Program-made: the position numbers and the translations under genes
Notes under the pieces: model-generated
The model's database searches: none
Seen by the model: only the letters and a program-made list of their open reading frames with translations
What the model was told of the DNA's origin: nothing
Assembly (NCBI GenBank): GCA_034509755.1
Contig: CM067549.1
Location: 50,865,052-50,929,051 of the forward strand
DNA from: Anisodus tanguticus
Taxonomy: Eukaryota; Streptophyta; Magnoliopsida; Solanales; Solanaceae
Reading direction: 5' to 3'
Length of the DNA: 64,000 nt
Shown: one piece after another, positions 12,986 to 24,720 of the stretch
Numbering within the stretch: the first letter of the stretch is position 1
How the letters are laid out: each line of letters opens with the position of its first letter

Positions 12986-13010
12986 CCTTGTCTTCCACTA
13001 CCCATAGAAA

Positions 13011-13029
13011 GCATATGCTCTAATACCAA
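13011..13029 (-). other. Primer-binding site of minus-strand copia
   Basis: The minus strand reads TTGGTATTAGAGCATATGC, close to the initiator-Met tRNA complement. It is placed between the LTR end (TTTCTATCA) and the start of gag. Confidence 0.75.
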
Positions 13030-13030
13030 T

Positions 13031-13800
13031 TGATAGAAACTAAGAGTCCACCAAAATAATATAGAGGACCGGGTTCTCTATCTGTTCCCTTGAGGAAAAT
13101 AGAAAGTAAATAACACACAATATTTACGTGAAAAACTCATTGCAACTTCAATAACTGAGCTAGTTCAGATAACAACATATTACAACCTAGGAATTAAACT
13201 CTTAATCCATCAACCCGTACAATACCTATATTGTAAGCCCCTTTACAATACCTCTACTACAAACCTTAACTAACTCTAGCCAATAATACAAACCTGCAAA
13301 GGTTGAAAATCTATCCAACCATGACACTTCTTAAAAGTAGTGTACGATATACAATAAAGACTCGAAACAAACTAAAGGACATATACATATTCAGTTGTCT
13401 GGATCTGGTCCTTCAGCTTGTAGATAACTTTGTTCTTGAGAGCACTTGGAGACTTGTGGCAGTTGTACTTGCACAAGTGATTTTAAGTTTTTAAGTGGGT
13501 GATGCAAAACCTTATAACATGTTGTATATATTTGGGAGCATATGGGATGAGATAGGGACTACTCATCACACTGTTTGACCACTAGCACGCTGCAGCAATG
13601 TTGTTGTACTTGTGCCAGTGAACAATGTAGCTTTACAGATGTAGATGTTGACTGTACGAGAATCGGAGAAACGAATAGCAGACCAGGTCCCTATCTGGTT
13701 CTTCGTCAGTTTTAGAAATCATCAAAACATAAAATGACATAACTTATCAGGAAGATTCTCCAGTTCCTGAAGAAGGAGTACCAGACAACGAGCGTTTCAT
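13031..13800 (-). mobile_element. 5' LTR of the minus-strand copia
   Basis: The LTR end (minus strand ...TTTCTATCA) adjoins the primer-binding site. The outer end is not certain; sequence of this kind runs to about 13740-13820, where plus-strand copia gag begins. It holds no coding sequence. The small frames inside it are chance. Confidence 0.5.
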
Positions 13801-13819
13801 CGTTATTGAGGCTTAGAAG

Positions 13820-16800
13820 CATTCATAATTTTTGTGCAATGGATACATCCTTAGTGGTTTAGAGGATGATTTGTACAACATCTTCAATTCTCTAATGACT
13901 TCAAAAGAGTTATGGAATGCTCTTTAGAAGAAGTATACAATTGAAGATGCGTGTTTGAAGAAATTTGTTGTTGCAATATTTTTGGACTATAAAATGATGG
14001 ACAATAAATCTTTCAGAACCCAAGTCCAAAAACTTCAAATCCTTTTTCATGATCTCCTTGCTGAAGGTATGAGTATAAATGAGGCATTTCAAGTGGCTGC
14101 TATGATTGCGAAGTTACCTCATTCGTGGAGAAATTTCAAAAACTAATTTAAAAAAATGCAAGAAAATGAAGCTAGAAGATCTTGTGATTCATCTAAAGAT
14201 AGAGGAAGACAATAAAGCAGCAAAGAGGAAGGTTTGTAGTAGTTCACTAATATCATGAGCAAATATTGTTGAGATTGCTTAACTAAAGTCTAACAAAAGG
14301 AAGAAATCGCCCGGTCCGACGAATAATTCTAAGACGAAAAAGTTTAGAGGAGACAAGTTTAAAGGAGACTGCTACAATTATAGCAATACTAGACATAAAT
14401 CTGCAGATTATCGTGCCCCGAAGAACCAAAAGAAGAAAAATCAGGCAAACATGATTGAGAAGAATAATGAAGATAGGGATTTGTGTGCAATTTTCTCCGA
14501 ATGTAATTTGATTGGAAATCCAAAAGATTAGTGGATTTATTCTGGCGCCACCCACCACGTTTGCTCAAATAAATAGATGTTTATCTCATATGCTCCCACA
14601 AGGCCCAAAGAGATAATTTTTATGCGAAATTCTGCAACATCTAAGGTTAAATGCATTGGGAATATTGCTATCAAAATGCATTTGGGAAGGACAGTGACTT
14701 TGAAGAATGTTCTTCATGTTCCAGAAATAAAGAAGAACTTAGTCTCTACCGGACTTCTAGTGAAGAACGATTTTAAGTGTATTTATATTTCTGACAAAGT
14801 TGTTATAAGTAAGAATGATATGTTACCTTACCCAGGGCCTTTTCAAACTTAATGTAATTGCTATCAATTATAATAAAGTTGAAGTTTCGTCTTACTTACT
14901 TGAGTCAGATTCATATGACATGAACGTTTAGGACATGTCAATTATAATACTTTGTGAATAATGATCAACTTGGAAGTATTGCCTAAGTTGGAATGCAACA
15001 AATCAAAATGTCAAATTTGTGTTGAGTCTAAATATTCTAAGCATCCGTACAACTCCATTGAAAGGAATACCAATCCGTCAGACTTAATTCATACAGACAT
15101 TTGTGATATGAAGTCAATACCATCTCACGGTGAAAAGAAGCATTTCATAACTTTTATTGACGATTGTGCGCGTTATTGCTATGTTTACTTACTTAATAGT
15201 AAAGATGAAGCAATAGATTCATTCAATAAATACAAGAATGAGGTTGAAACACAACTCGGCAAGAAGATCAAAATGATATGAAGTGATAGGGGCGGTGAAT
15301 ATGAATCTCCTTTCAAAAAACTGTGTTCGGAATATGACATCATTCATCAAACAATTGTTCCATATGCGCCACAATCCAATGGAATTGCGGAAAGAAAGAA
15401 TCGAACTTTAAAGGAGATAAGGAATGCCTTATTGATAAGTCCTGAATTACCGCAGACCTTGTGGGGAGAAGCTTTACTTACAGCTAACTGAATACTCAAC
15501 CGAGTACCCCATAGCAAAACACAGTCCATTGCATATGAAATATGAAAAGGAAGAAAATCCAACTTGAAATACTTTAAAGTGTGGGGTGTTTAGCAAAGGT
15601 GCAAGTTTCTAAACCCAAGAGGGTAAAAATAGGACCCAAAACCGTTGACTGTATTTTTATTGGATATGTCATTAATAGTAAAGTATATTGATTTTTGGTA
15701 TACAAATTAGAAAATCCAGACATTCATATCAATACGATAATAGAATCAGATAATGCAGAATTTTTAAAACTATTTATCTGTATAAAGGTAAATGTTATTC
15801 ATCTGGCGAAGAATCTAAACGACCTCGAGAAGAATCAAAGAAAAATACACCAAGTAACAAAAATCCAAGGCGTAGTAAATGTCAAAGGACTTATACATCC
15901 TTTGGATCGGATTTTCTGACAATTTTTGTTGAAAAATGAGCCTCAAAATTTTAAAGAAATTATGACTTCTTCGGAAGCTCAATATTGAAAAGAAGCAGTC
16001 AATAGTGAAATTGAATCCATATCAAATAACCATACATGGAAGTTGGTTGATCTTCCATCCGGAAACAAACCTTTATGTTCCGAATGGATATTCAAAAGGA
16101 AGATGAAAGATGATGGTACTATTGACAAATATAAGGCAAGACTTGTTGTCAACGGATTCAGACAACTAGAAGGTCTTGATTATTTTGACACATACTCACC
16201 TGTAGCAAGAATAACATCCATTCGGGTGTTAATAGTTTTAGATGTTGTGTATGGTCTTGAAATAAAAAAAAATGGACGTTAAGACAACTTTCTTAAATGG
16301 ATATTTAGATGAAGACAATTTACATGGAACAACCCAAAGGATTTGTAGTTCCCGGTAAAGAACAGAAAGTATGTCGACTTGTTAAGTCTTTCTACGGACT
16401 AAAACAAGCACCCAAACAATGGCATGCAAAGTTTGACTAAATGATGTTGGCCAATGGATTCAAAATTAATGAATGTGATAAATGTGTTTACATTAAGAAC
16501 ACTCCAAATCATATAGTCATTGTTTGTTTGTATGTTGATGATATGTTAATAATGAGTAAAGACATTACTGACATAAATATTACTAAGTGTATGCTAGCTA
16601 TCAAATTTGATATGAAAGACTTAAGAGTTGCCGACTTAATTTTAGAAATTAAGATCCATAAGACTCCTCAAGGTCTTGCATTGTCTCATGTCTCATTACA
16701 TTGAAAGATTGCTTGAGAAGTTCAAGTATTTAGATTTCAAAAATGCAAAGACTCCAATTGACGTAAACCTTGCTCTTGTAAAGAACAAAGGTGAAAGTGA

Positions 16801-17470
16801 ATGTCAGTTGAACTATGCTAGGGTATTGGAAAGTTTAATGTACATCGCAGACTGTACGCGACCAGATATAGCTTGTGCTATAAGTAAATTAAAACGGTAC
16901 ACGAGTAATCTCAATCAAACGCGTTGGATGTAATAAAACGAGTTCTAAGATATTAAAAACATACTCAAAACTTTGCCTTGCATTACAACAAACATCCCAC
17001 AGTTTAACGAAGGATATAGTAATGCAAATTGGATCACCGGATCAACAGAATCCAAATCCACAAGTGGATATGTATTCACGATTGGTGTAGGGGAAGTGTC
17101 ATGAAAATTGTCCAAATAGACATGTATTGTACGCTCTACAATGGAGTCTGAGTTCATAGCTCTAGATAAAGCTGGTGAAGAAGCTGAATGACTCCGAATT
17201 ATTTTAGAATATATTCAGTTTTTGCCCAAACCTATGGCACCTATATGCATACATTGTGATAGCCAAACAACAATAGGAAGGGCAGGGAGTGTTTTATATA
17301 ACGGTAAGTCTCGTCACATATGACAGAGACACAATATTGTTCGACAACTACTCTATAGTGGAGTTATCACAATTGACTATGTAAAGTCAAGAGATAACGT
17401 GTCAGATCCACTTATAAAATGCCTAACTAGAGAGGTAGTTGAAAGATCATTGAGGGGAATTGGTTTAAGG
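13820..17470 (+). pseudogene. Ty1-copia gag-pol, nearly full order but many stops
   Basis: Domains run in the copia order. Gag (13830-14150) includes GLEDDLYNIFNSL, KKFVVAIFLDYKMMDNKSF and AKLPHSWRNF. A degenerate knuckle (GDCYNYSNTRHKSADY) is next. The protease is WIYSGATHHVCSN, with the catalytic DSG reduced to YSG. In integrase, the CQIC knuckle end at about 15015-15030, HTDICDM, FIDDCARYCYVYL, SDRGGEY and PYAPQSNGIAERKNRTLKEI cover the D,D,E core. Reverse transcriptase (16043-16930) includes CSEWIFKRKMKDDGTIDKYK, VNGFRQ, DTYSPVARITSIR and the catalytic YVDDML. The RNase H remnant (16990-17460) includes STSGYVFTIG, HCDSQTTI and the final VSDPL-KCLTREVVERS. The protein resembles Tnt1-94-like copia polyproteins. 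It is dead: stops interrupt every domain. The 5' LTR is missing; the 3' LTR follows at 18088. Confidence 0.85.
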
Positions 17471-18087
17471 CATAGGAAAAGTCATCATGGCGGTAACTCT
17501 ACCTAGTAGATTGGAGATCCCAAGAGCTAGGTTCAAAGAGATCAAACAAAGTTATGAGTGACGGTTCAGCATTGTCAAATAATTTAACCTATTCTCATGA
17601 TGAAGACAATGTTCAGAGACAAGGATAAATCATTAAGACTTTTTAACGAGGTAATAAAACCAAAGCTTTTTAATGGTTTATAAGTTTGGCAGATATGACC
17701 AGATAGTGTATCTATGGGATGACACGTTTAGGAATCACTTATGTGAGTGTGAAGTGTAAGTCTATTCAAGAAATATGTTAGGTAAAGACTCATGCTCTAC
17801 GCAACCAGGCGGCATTCATGGCTGAAATGAACACAACAGTGAGAACCAAAGACGACTAAAGGGTTAATTGTGTGATATGTGGTTGTCTAGGTATACACCA
17901 AAGCTCGACGGTTTAAAGATATCAAGTCTACCGATTGACTGAGTATAAACGACATATATTCTCTACAAAAAGTTCAAAGAAAAAACTACTTATCCATATG
18001 CAATTAATCTTTGCTTACGAATTACACAGTTTTTATCATGCATGCATGTTTTTCATCATATAGTCATTCCTCATTCAAGTGGGGGAT
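17471..18087 (+). other. Copia 3' untranslated region and polypurine tract
   Basis: Non-coding 3' part of the plus-strand copia. It closes with the purine-rich AAGTGGGGGA (18077-18086), the usual primer for plus-strand synthesis, directly before the LTR start TGTTGGAGC. Confidence 0.7.
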
Positions 18088-18762
18088 TGTTGGAGCTTGC
18101 TTACTAAGTGTTAAACTAGCTAAGTAGGTGTGAATGAGAAATGGAGGAAAAACTGAAAGGAAGGAAAATGTAAATTTGAAGTTATTATTTCCGCAATTTA
18201 AATTTGAATTTTGCAGAATAATAATATTTTCTTTTTCCGAAATACTCTAGAATTTGCTGGATTAGTTCCAACAGTTTGAACAGATACAAGATTGTTCACA
18301 CATTCGTGTCTATTCACACATTGGTGTTTGTTCACACATTTGTGTCTATTCCGAATAGACACCAATTAACACCAAATTTTGGCTATAAATAGAGGGTTGT
18401 CCCTCATTTTTTTTTCATAAAAAAATATTCTGCACATTATCTGCATTCTGCATAATTTTTACAACATAAAAACCGAGTCAGTGTCTTGTGTGATTCATTG
18501 TCATCTTTGAGTTCGCGTGAAGTCATAGGCGTTTGAGGTGCCGCTATTCCTTTGATAAGTTTATCCGTTATATCCTGGGAGAAAGTAATCCATAACCTCG
18601 GAAACTTGAGGGGATTAAATTTCTTAAACACACATAGTAAATTCAGTGGTCCCAAATAATGCTTTTCTCATCTTCTTTCTCAATTTTCAATTGAATTATT
18701 GTTTCGTTGTTTCAATATTATTTTACTAATAAATTATTGTTGTGAGCATAAATTGGACAACA
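18088..18762 (+). mobile_element. Ty1-copia 3' LTR
   Basis: Begins TGTTGGAGCTTGC right after the polypurine tract. It carries a TATA box in GGCTATAAATAGAGG (near 18383), the promoter of this LTR class. The 3' end is set at a CA near 18762 and is approximate. Short repeats of TTCACACATT(C/G/T)GTGT lie just upstream of the TATA box and may be LTR enhancer units. Confidence 0.65.
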
Positions 18763-19927
18763 CAATCCAAATATAGCCGTAGTCGGAAAAAAATATAGGG
18801 AAAGACGTGGGAGTGCTGAAAAATCAACGCTACTTCTATGGTGAATAAAATCTCGGTCCCACCTCTAAATTAAGAACAATAGGCCCTTAGCCATCTTCCT
18901 GTCTACTACGATTCTGTCAACTCAATACAATATATGGCACAAATTCCTGCAGGAAAATAAAGCACACAACGTACACTTGTTGTCTATATCCTTATACATT
19001 GATTCTCTTCTGTTTGGTACTTTGGTTATACTTGTCTACACTTATCTCTTTTTAAGTACTACTATTGTGTTATCTTTTTGTACAGTGATTGAGAATCTAA
19101 TGCCCCAAAAATCTAAGAGTTCGTCTATAAAATCTTCGTCAGTGGAGTGTGTGAGTCGGGGCCTACGATTATGAAGAAAGGTATAATCGATGAGCAACAT
19201 GTAAATATTTCTATACTTTACCACTTGTTAATCTTGAGTAACTGTGACGCACTCCAATTTTTTTACAAGCGATATCAACATTTAAGAAAAAAAAGAAAAA
19301 AACATAATTAACTAGTCCAAATTATTTTCCCTATAGTTTATTACAATAAGCTTAGGCTAATTGTTTAAGTGATTCTTTTTTAAAAAAGAGATCAAGAGTT
19401 TAATCCTTTACAACCTTCATGTTTTGAAACAAAAGAATCAAAGAATAACCAAAGACATTGCTTCAATGAAGGAGCGAAGACTAGGCCTCAAGTCAAGCCA
19501 AGTTGTCAAGTGCTTGTCAGATGAACCATGGAACATTTAATTTTGTATCTGGTGGTGTCATTTTTTTATATCTATATATTGTTTTATGTATTTTATATAG
19601 ATATTGTAAATATTTTTGACATAGGCACAGCTTCGTATCATGTACAGTTGCCACTGTCGAGAAAAGAGAAAGTTAAGAGAAAGATGGTTATCGGTGTGGG
19701 AATATAAAGTGTCCTTGCTCTTATATAATATAATCTTCAGACACACATTTAAACAAATTTATTATCTTCATGTGACGTAGTTAAAACATTTTGGAAATAA
19801 TATGCATCCAATTTGTAAACATTGTTAAAAGAAGAAAAAAAAAGTGTACACCAGTATTATACATCACGAACTTAAGCAAGATGCGTCAAGAAATAAAAAC
19901 TTAAGATAACCATACATGAGTTATTTT
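18763..19927. other. Non-coding spacer
   Basis: AT-rich with no domain-bearing frame. The short frames near 18977-19224 and 19558-19746 look random. Confidence 0.5.
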
Positions 19928-20164
19928 TGTAAAGAATGGATCTTGGGCCTAACTCAACCACATTCCAATTCTTTGTTCACCGATGTTGGGACCCCAAATT
20001 ATATTATCCACGCTCTAGTTAACAAGGTTGGGCGTGCGGGGGAGTGTTAAGAGTCTCACATCGGATATGAAATGGGAATATGGACTCCTTATATGGACTT
20101 GGATAATCTTCACCCTATAAGCTAGCTTTTGGGGTTGAGTTAGGCCCAAGATCCATTCTTTACA
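19928..20164. mobile_element. MITE with perfect 32-bp terminal inverted repeats
   Basis: Bases 19928-19959 and 20133-20164 are exact reverse complements (outer end TGTAAAGAATGG, inner end AACTCAACC). The 237-bp unit encodes nothing. Its centre carries the AGAGTCTCACATCGGATATG motif common in short plant repeats. Flanking target duplications are not clear, so the superfamily is left open. Confidence 0.75.
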
Positions 20165-20225
20165 GTTTTTCTTCTACTTCTAAACAAGAAATTTTAATAA
20201 ATTAGTAAAATGGTAGGTTGATCCA

Positions 20226-23200
20226 TCTCCGGTAAGTCGAAGTATAGGAATGGGGTAGACATTTTGGTAGACAACGAACTAAGGGATCATGTGGTAGAGG
20301 TGAGGAGGGTCAATAATAGGATGATGGCGATTAAGTTGGTAGTTGGAAGGTTCACTATGAACATTATTAGTGCTTATGCGCCACAAGCGGGCTTGGACGA
20401 GGAGGAGAAGAGACATTTTTGGGAGGATTTAGACGAAGTGGTGGGAGGTTTACCACCCATTGAGAAGTTATTTGTATGAGGGGATTTCAATGGACAAATC
20501 GGGTCACTTCCAGGGGGTTTTGACGACGTGCATGGAGGATTTGGACTCGGGGTCAGGAATGGGGAAAGCGTCTCACTTTTGGAGTTCGCTAGAGCTTATG
20601 GGATGGTGATAGCCAATTCTAGATTCCTGAAGAAGGAGGAACACTTGGTGACTTTCCGTAATTCAGTGGCTAAGACTCAGATAGACTTTTTGCTCCTTAG
20701 GAAGGTTGACAAAGGTCTTTGTAAAGACTGTAAGGTTATTCCGAAGGAGGATCTTACAACCCGACATAAGCTTTTAGTGATGGATTTGAAGATCAAGTTG
20801 GAGAAGAAGAAGAGGGTTGTGGATGACAGGTTAAGAATCAAATGGGGGAGTTTGACCATGGCTAGTGCAAAGGAGATGGATGAGAGGTTAATGGCCAAAG
20901 GGGCTTGGGAGAGTAGTGGGGATGCGACCGGTATGTGGGACATGATGGCCAGTTGCATTCGTGAGGTATCCAAAGAAGTGCTAGGAGTTTCGTTGTGTTA
21001 TCGTGGTGGACAGCGAGGGGACTGGTGGTGGAATGGTGAAGTTCAAGAGAAGGTGGAAGCGAAGAATGCGTCATATGTGATATTGGTAGAAAGCAGAGAT
21101 GAGGTGGAGAAGTGGACGAATATGGAACTGTATAAGATGGAGAGGAAGGAGGCAAAGCTAGCGGTTACGGCGACAAAAACGGCAACTTTTGAACGCATGT
21201 ATGTGGAATTAGAGGAGAAAGGCAGGGATAAGAAATTGTACAGACTAGCCAAGACAAGGGAGAGTAGGGCCAGTGACTTGGATCAAGTGAGGTGCATCAA
21301 GAATGAGGATGGCAAAGTACTTATGGAAGAAGTGCATATTAGACGGAGGTGGCAGTCTTACTTCTAGAAACTCTTGAACGAAAAAGGAGATGGAGACATT
21401 GTGCTGGGAGATCTGGAGAATTCTGGCAGGCACGGGGATTTTGGGTATTGTAAAAGCATTAAGGTTGAAGAGGTTACGGGTGTTATTCACAGGATGCGCA
21501 AGGGTCGAGCGACCGGTCCTGATGAGATCCCAATTGAATTTGGAAGAGCGCAGACATGGCTGGTTTGGAGTAGCTGACTGAGTTGTTTAACGTCATTTTT
21601 GAGACAGCGAGAATGCCCGGAGAATGGAGGTGGAGTACAATGATTCCCTTGTACAAAAACAAAGGTGATATCCAGAGTTGCAACAACTATAGGGGTATCA
21701 AGCTGTTGAGCCACTCTATGAAAGTTTGGGAAAGAGTTATGGAGACGAGGGTAAGAAGAGACATGTCTATTTCTAAGATCCAGTTTGGATTCATGTCGGG
21801 GCGTTCGACTACCGAAGTCATTCATCTTATTAGGAGGAAGATGTTTCAATATAGAGAGCGGAAGAAAGGCTTACATATGGTTTTCATCGACCTCGAGAAG
21901 GCATACGGCACTGTCTCTAGGGAGGTTCTATGGAGATGTTTGGAGGTTAGAGGCGTACATATGGAATACACTAGAGCGATCAAGGATATGTATGATGGAG
22001 CCAACACTAGAGTACGGACAATAAGAGGAGACTCGGAGCACTTCCCAATGATGATGGGGCTGCACTAGGGATCAGCTCTTAGCCCATTCCTATTTTCCTT
22101 GGTGATGGTCGGACTGACGCGACAAATCCAAGGGGAGGTACCATGATGTATGTTATTCGCGGATGACATAGTCCTGATTGATGAGACTCGCAGCGAAGTA
22201 AACGCCAAGCTGGAGGTTTGGAGATAGACTTTGGAGTCTAAATGGTTCAGGTTGAGTAGGACCAAGACAAAATATTTGGAGTGCAAGTTCAACAACGGGA
22301 GCCACCATGATACAGGCGTGGTGGTAAGGCTTGATACTCAGGTCATTCCAAAGAAATGAAGCTTAAAGTACCTAGGGTCTATTATCCAAGGGAATTGAGA
22401 GATTAATGACGATGTCATACATCGTATTATGGCAGGGTGGATGAAATGGAGGCTCACATCTAGAGTCTTGTGCGATAAAAAAGTGCCACAAAAACTTAAA
22501 GGCAAGTTCTATAGGGTAGTGGTTAGGCCGACTATGTTGTATGGGGCGGAGTGTTGGCCACTCAAGACTTCGCACATATAAAAGATGAAAGTTGCGGAGA
22601 TGAGGATGTTGAGATAGATGTGTAGGCATACAAGGAAAGATAGGATTAGAAATGATGTTATCCGGGAGAAAGTAGGAGTGGTCTCGGTGGATGATAAGTT
22701 GCGGGAAGCGAGGTTGAGATGGTTCGGGCATGTGCAGAGGAGAGACACAGATGCCCCAGTGCGGAGGTGTGATATGTTGGCTATGGATGGGTTCATGAGG
22801 GGTAGAGGTAGGCCGAAGAAGTATTGGGGAGATGTGATTAGACGGGATATGACGCATGTGCAACTTACTGAGGACATGACCTTAGATATGGGGTTGTGGA
22901 GGACATGGATTATGGTAGAAGAGTAGTAGGTACTAGATCGTAGTCCTACTTATGCTTATAAATTGATAGTAGTAGTGTTATTATTGTAGACCCGATTAGC
23001 CCATCACACTTATAGACACATTATTGCTTTATAATCCACTGTAGTTTGATTTTTGTTGCTATGTGTTCTTTAGTATATTTTGTTTAGCTTATTTAGTTGT
23101 GTTAGCTATTGCTCACTTTTGTTCGAATGCACTTTATACTGTTTTAATTCCTTATCTGAGTTTAATCGTTTCTCTTGCTTTCCTCTTGCTTTGTTTTGAT

Positions 23201-23347
23201 TATCTTACTTGTGATTATGTTTTATCTTGAGCTGAGGGTCTACCGGAAACAGTCGCTTTTTCTACTAAGGTGGAGGTAATGTCTGTGTACAATCTATCCT
23301 CTTCAGACTCACAATATGGAATTTCAGTTGATATGTTATTGTTGTTT
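20226..23347 (+). mobile_element. RTE-type LINE, 5'-truncated
   Basis: A non-LTR element that begins inside the endonuclease domain and ends with the tail typical of nightshade RTE elements: a GAGCTGAGGGTCTACCGGAA block at about 23230 and a short TTGTTG end. A decayed target duplication flanks it: GTAGGTTGATCCA at 20213-20225 and GTAGGCTAATCCA at 23348-23360 (11 of 13 match). No promoter or 5' end remains. Confidence 0.8.
20228..22926 (+). pseudogene. RTE LINE endonuclease-reverse transcriptase, broken
   Basis: The protein normally nicks target DNA and copies the element's RNA into it. Visible here: the apurinic-type endonuclease (NIISAYAPQAG near 20360, GDFNGQIG at 20480-20503, and a final QIDFLLL and TRHKLLVMDL). 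Then a linker and the reverse transcriptase with KGRATGPDEIPIE, WSTMIPLYKNKGDIQSCNNY, RGIKLLSHSMKVWERVME, QFGFMSGRSTTEVIHLIR, FIDLEKAYGTV, and the catalytic FADD at 22156-22167. The C-terminus is LRWFGHVQRRDTDAPVRRC and RGRGRPKKYWGDVI, the signature end of plant RTE proteins. About ten in-frame stops and a frameshift near 21570 show it cannot be translated whole. Confidence 0.85.
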
Positions 23348-23889
23348 GTAGGCTAATCCACGATTGCTTTTAATTTTCTATAAAGACAAACATTGCTAGT
23401 GCATTCAATACATAAATAGTGGATCACTTTAAAAAATTCAGCTCAGTGATAAAGTCCTACTGCAAAAGCAATTAAATAGTTGAATTTCAATTATATTAAT
23501 AGCTATCGCGCTACAACTCAGCCCCAATTCCTAAGTTGGATCATGCCGTTTAATTCTCTGTCAGTTTACACGTGGGCCACAATCCTACGTGGAACTATTT
23601 GTAGGACGCAGCTGAAGAACCACGTGTACATCGTGTAAAGAGTGTGTCAGTCCAATATGGCACGTGAGGTTCACACGCTTGCTCAAGCCCCACTTTTCAC
23701 CATTTTGATTGATCCATATCTTTTCATTTTTGGTCCCCATCCTTCATATATTTACCATTCAAAATGCCGCCACTACCTTTCTCTTAAAGTCAAATTAAAA
23801 TATTAAAAAGAAAAGAAGCAGCAGAAACAAACAGTTCTTTGGCCTTGGGGCTCCTGCATCATATTGGTATGTCACATACTCTTTAATTT
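23348..23889. other. Non-coding spacer with promoter-like block
   Basis: After the LINE target duplication the sequence is unique-looking and less AT-rich. It contains the ACGT-core cluster listed separately. A leader-like stretch follows (23800-23880), but no start codon opens a credible frame before the Emigrant-like element interrupts. Confidence 0.5.
23568..23668. promoter_or_regulatory. Cluster of four ACGT-core (G-box/ABRE-like) sites
   Basis: ACACGTGGG near 23568, TACGTGG at 23586, CCACGTGTA near 23620 and GCACGTGAG near 23660 lie within about 100 bases. CACGTG is the core bound by plant bZIP and bHLH factors, and ACGTGG-type sites are abscisic-acid response elements. The gene they would control is not evident. 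Confidence 0.45.
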
Positions 23890-24720
23890 CCGTAGAAACT
23901 CTATTAATTAATATTTGATTATTTAATAAATTTTTTAAAATAATATTTTTGATCAGTTCTGATTCGGAAATAACGTGTTAAATTAATAATTTATTAAAAT
24001 TATAAGATAATACATTTTTAATTACTCATATAGATACTATGTAAAATATAAATTAATAATTTCTTATATACTACATAATACATGAGTGATTTATGAAGAC
24101 TTCTTGAAAAATGACTCAATTGTTTTTTGTTTTTTGTTGAAATCAATGTCACATTGAATCTCATCTCTAATTTTTCTTATCATTGTAAGAACTTCTGGTG
24201 TTGTTTTCTCATAGCTCAACAAGAAATTATTCAATGTGATTGCCGCTTTAATTGCCTCGTTTCGCGAAGGGGGCTCTACTGTAAAACTTTTATCATCAAC
24301 TTTATCAGTCCTCATAACGCTCTCAATTATTTCTTCATCACTCAACAACTGTGCAACTACATTTTCTTCTGGGTAGTTCAGGACATGTTCGATATCCATT
24401 GTTTGTATTAGCATGATTTGATCTTGTGTTTATATAGGAAATAATTTTTAATATCCATAAAGTAGTACATTGAACACAAGAAACATAATAAAGTGGGAGA
24501 TTGAAGGGTGCTTCATTTGATATAGTACATTGACCAATAATGAAGTGGAAGATTTAAGGGTATTTATAAATTGGGTATTTCATTATAAATTTATCTATAA
24601 ATTGATAAAGTATTAATTAATATATAAATTAATAATTATTAATTTATCAATTAATTAATATCTCTCTTAATTAATAAATTTTGGTGGTCCCAAGAGCATT
24701 AATATATAGAGTTTTTACTG
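23890..24720. mobile_element. Emigrant/Lemi-like (pogo, Tc1-mariner group) element
   Basis: The right end, read inward, is CAGTAAAAACTCTATATATT, followed by a TTGGGACCA block; this closely follows the terminal repeat of the plant Emigrant family. The left end reads CCGTAGAAACTCTATTAATT, a decayed copy. The right target is TA (24721-24722); the left is changed to TT. At 831 bp it is internally deleted but keeps the last part of the transposase gene on the minus strand. Confidence 0.65.
24091..24414 (-). pseudogene. Pogo-like transposase C-terminal remnant with PIP-box tail
   Basis: A 107-residue open frame. Its acidic middle (LLSDEEIIESVMRTD), the helical PSRNEAIKAAITLNNFLLSY region and its last residues QKTIESFFKKSS match the C-terminal part of pogo/Tigger-class transposases. 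The QxxIxxFF pattern is the consensus of a PCNA-interacting (PIP) box, a known feature of pogo-type transposases. The DNA-binding and DDE catalytic domains are absent: upstream sequence on the minus strand is non-coding up to the element's end. The start Met is simply the first in frame and may not be real. It lies within the Emigrant-like element. Confidence 0.6.

Noticed and set aside
20677..21252. Long minus-strand frames opposite the LINE
   Set aside because: They are antisense shadows of the LINE endonuclease region and have no domain of their own.
22372..22877. Minus-strand frames of 122 and 163 codons
   Set aside because: Antisense to the RTE reverse transcriptase C-terminus; residues are low-complexity His/Pro/Ser as expected from a shadow frame.
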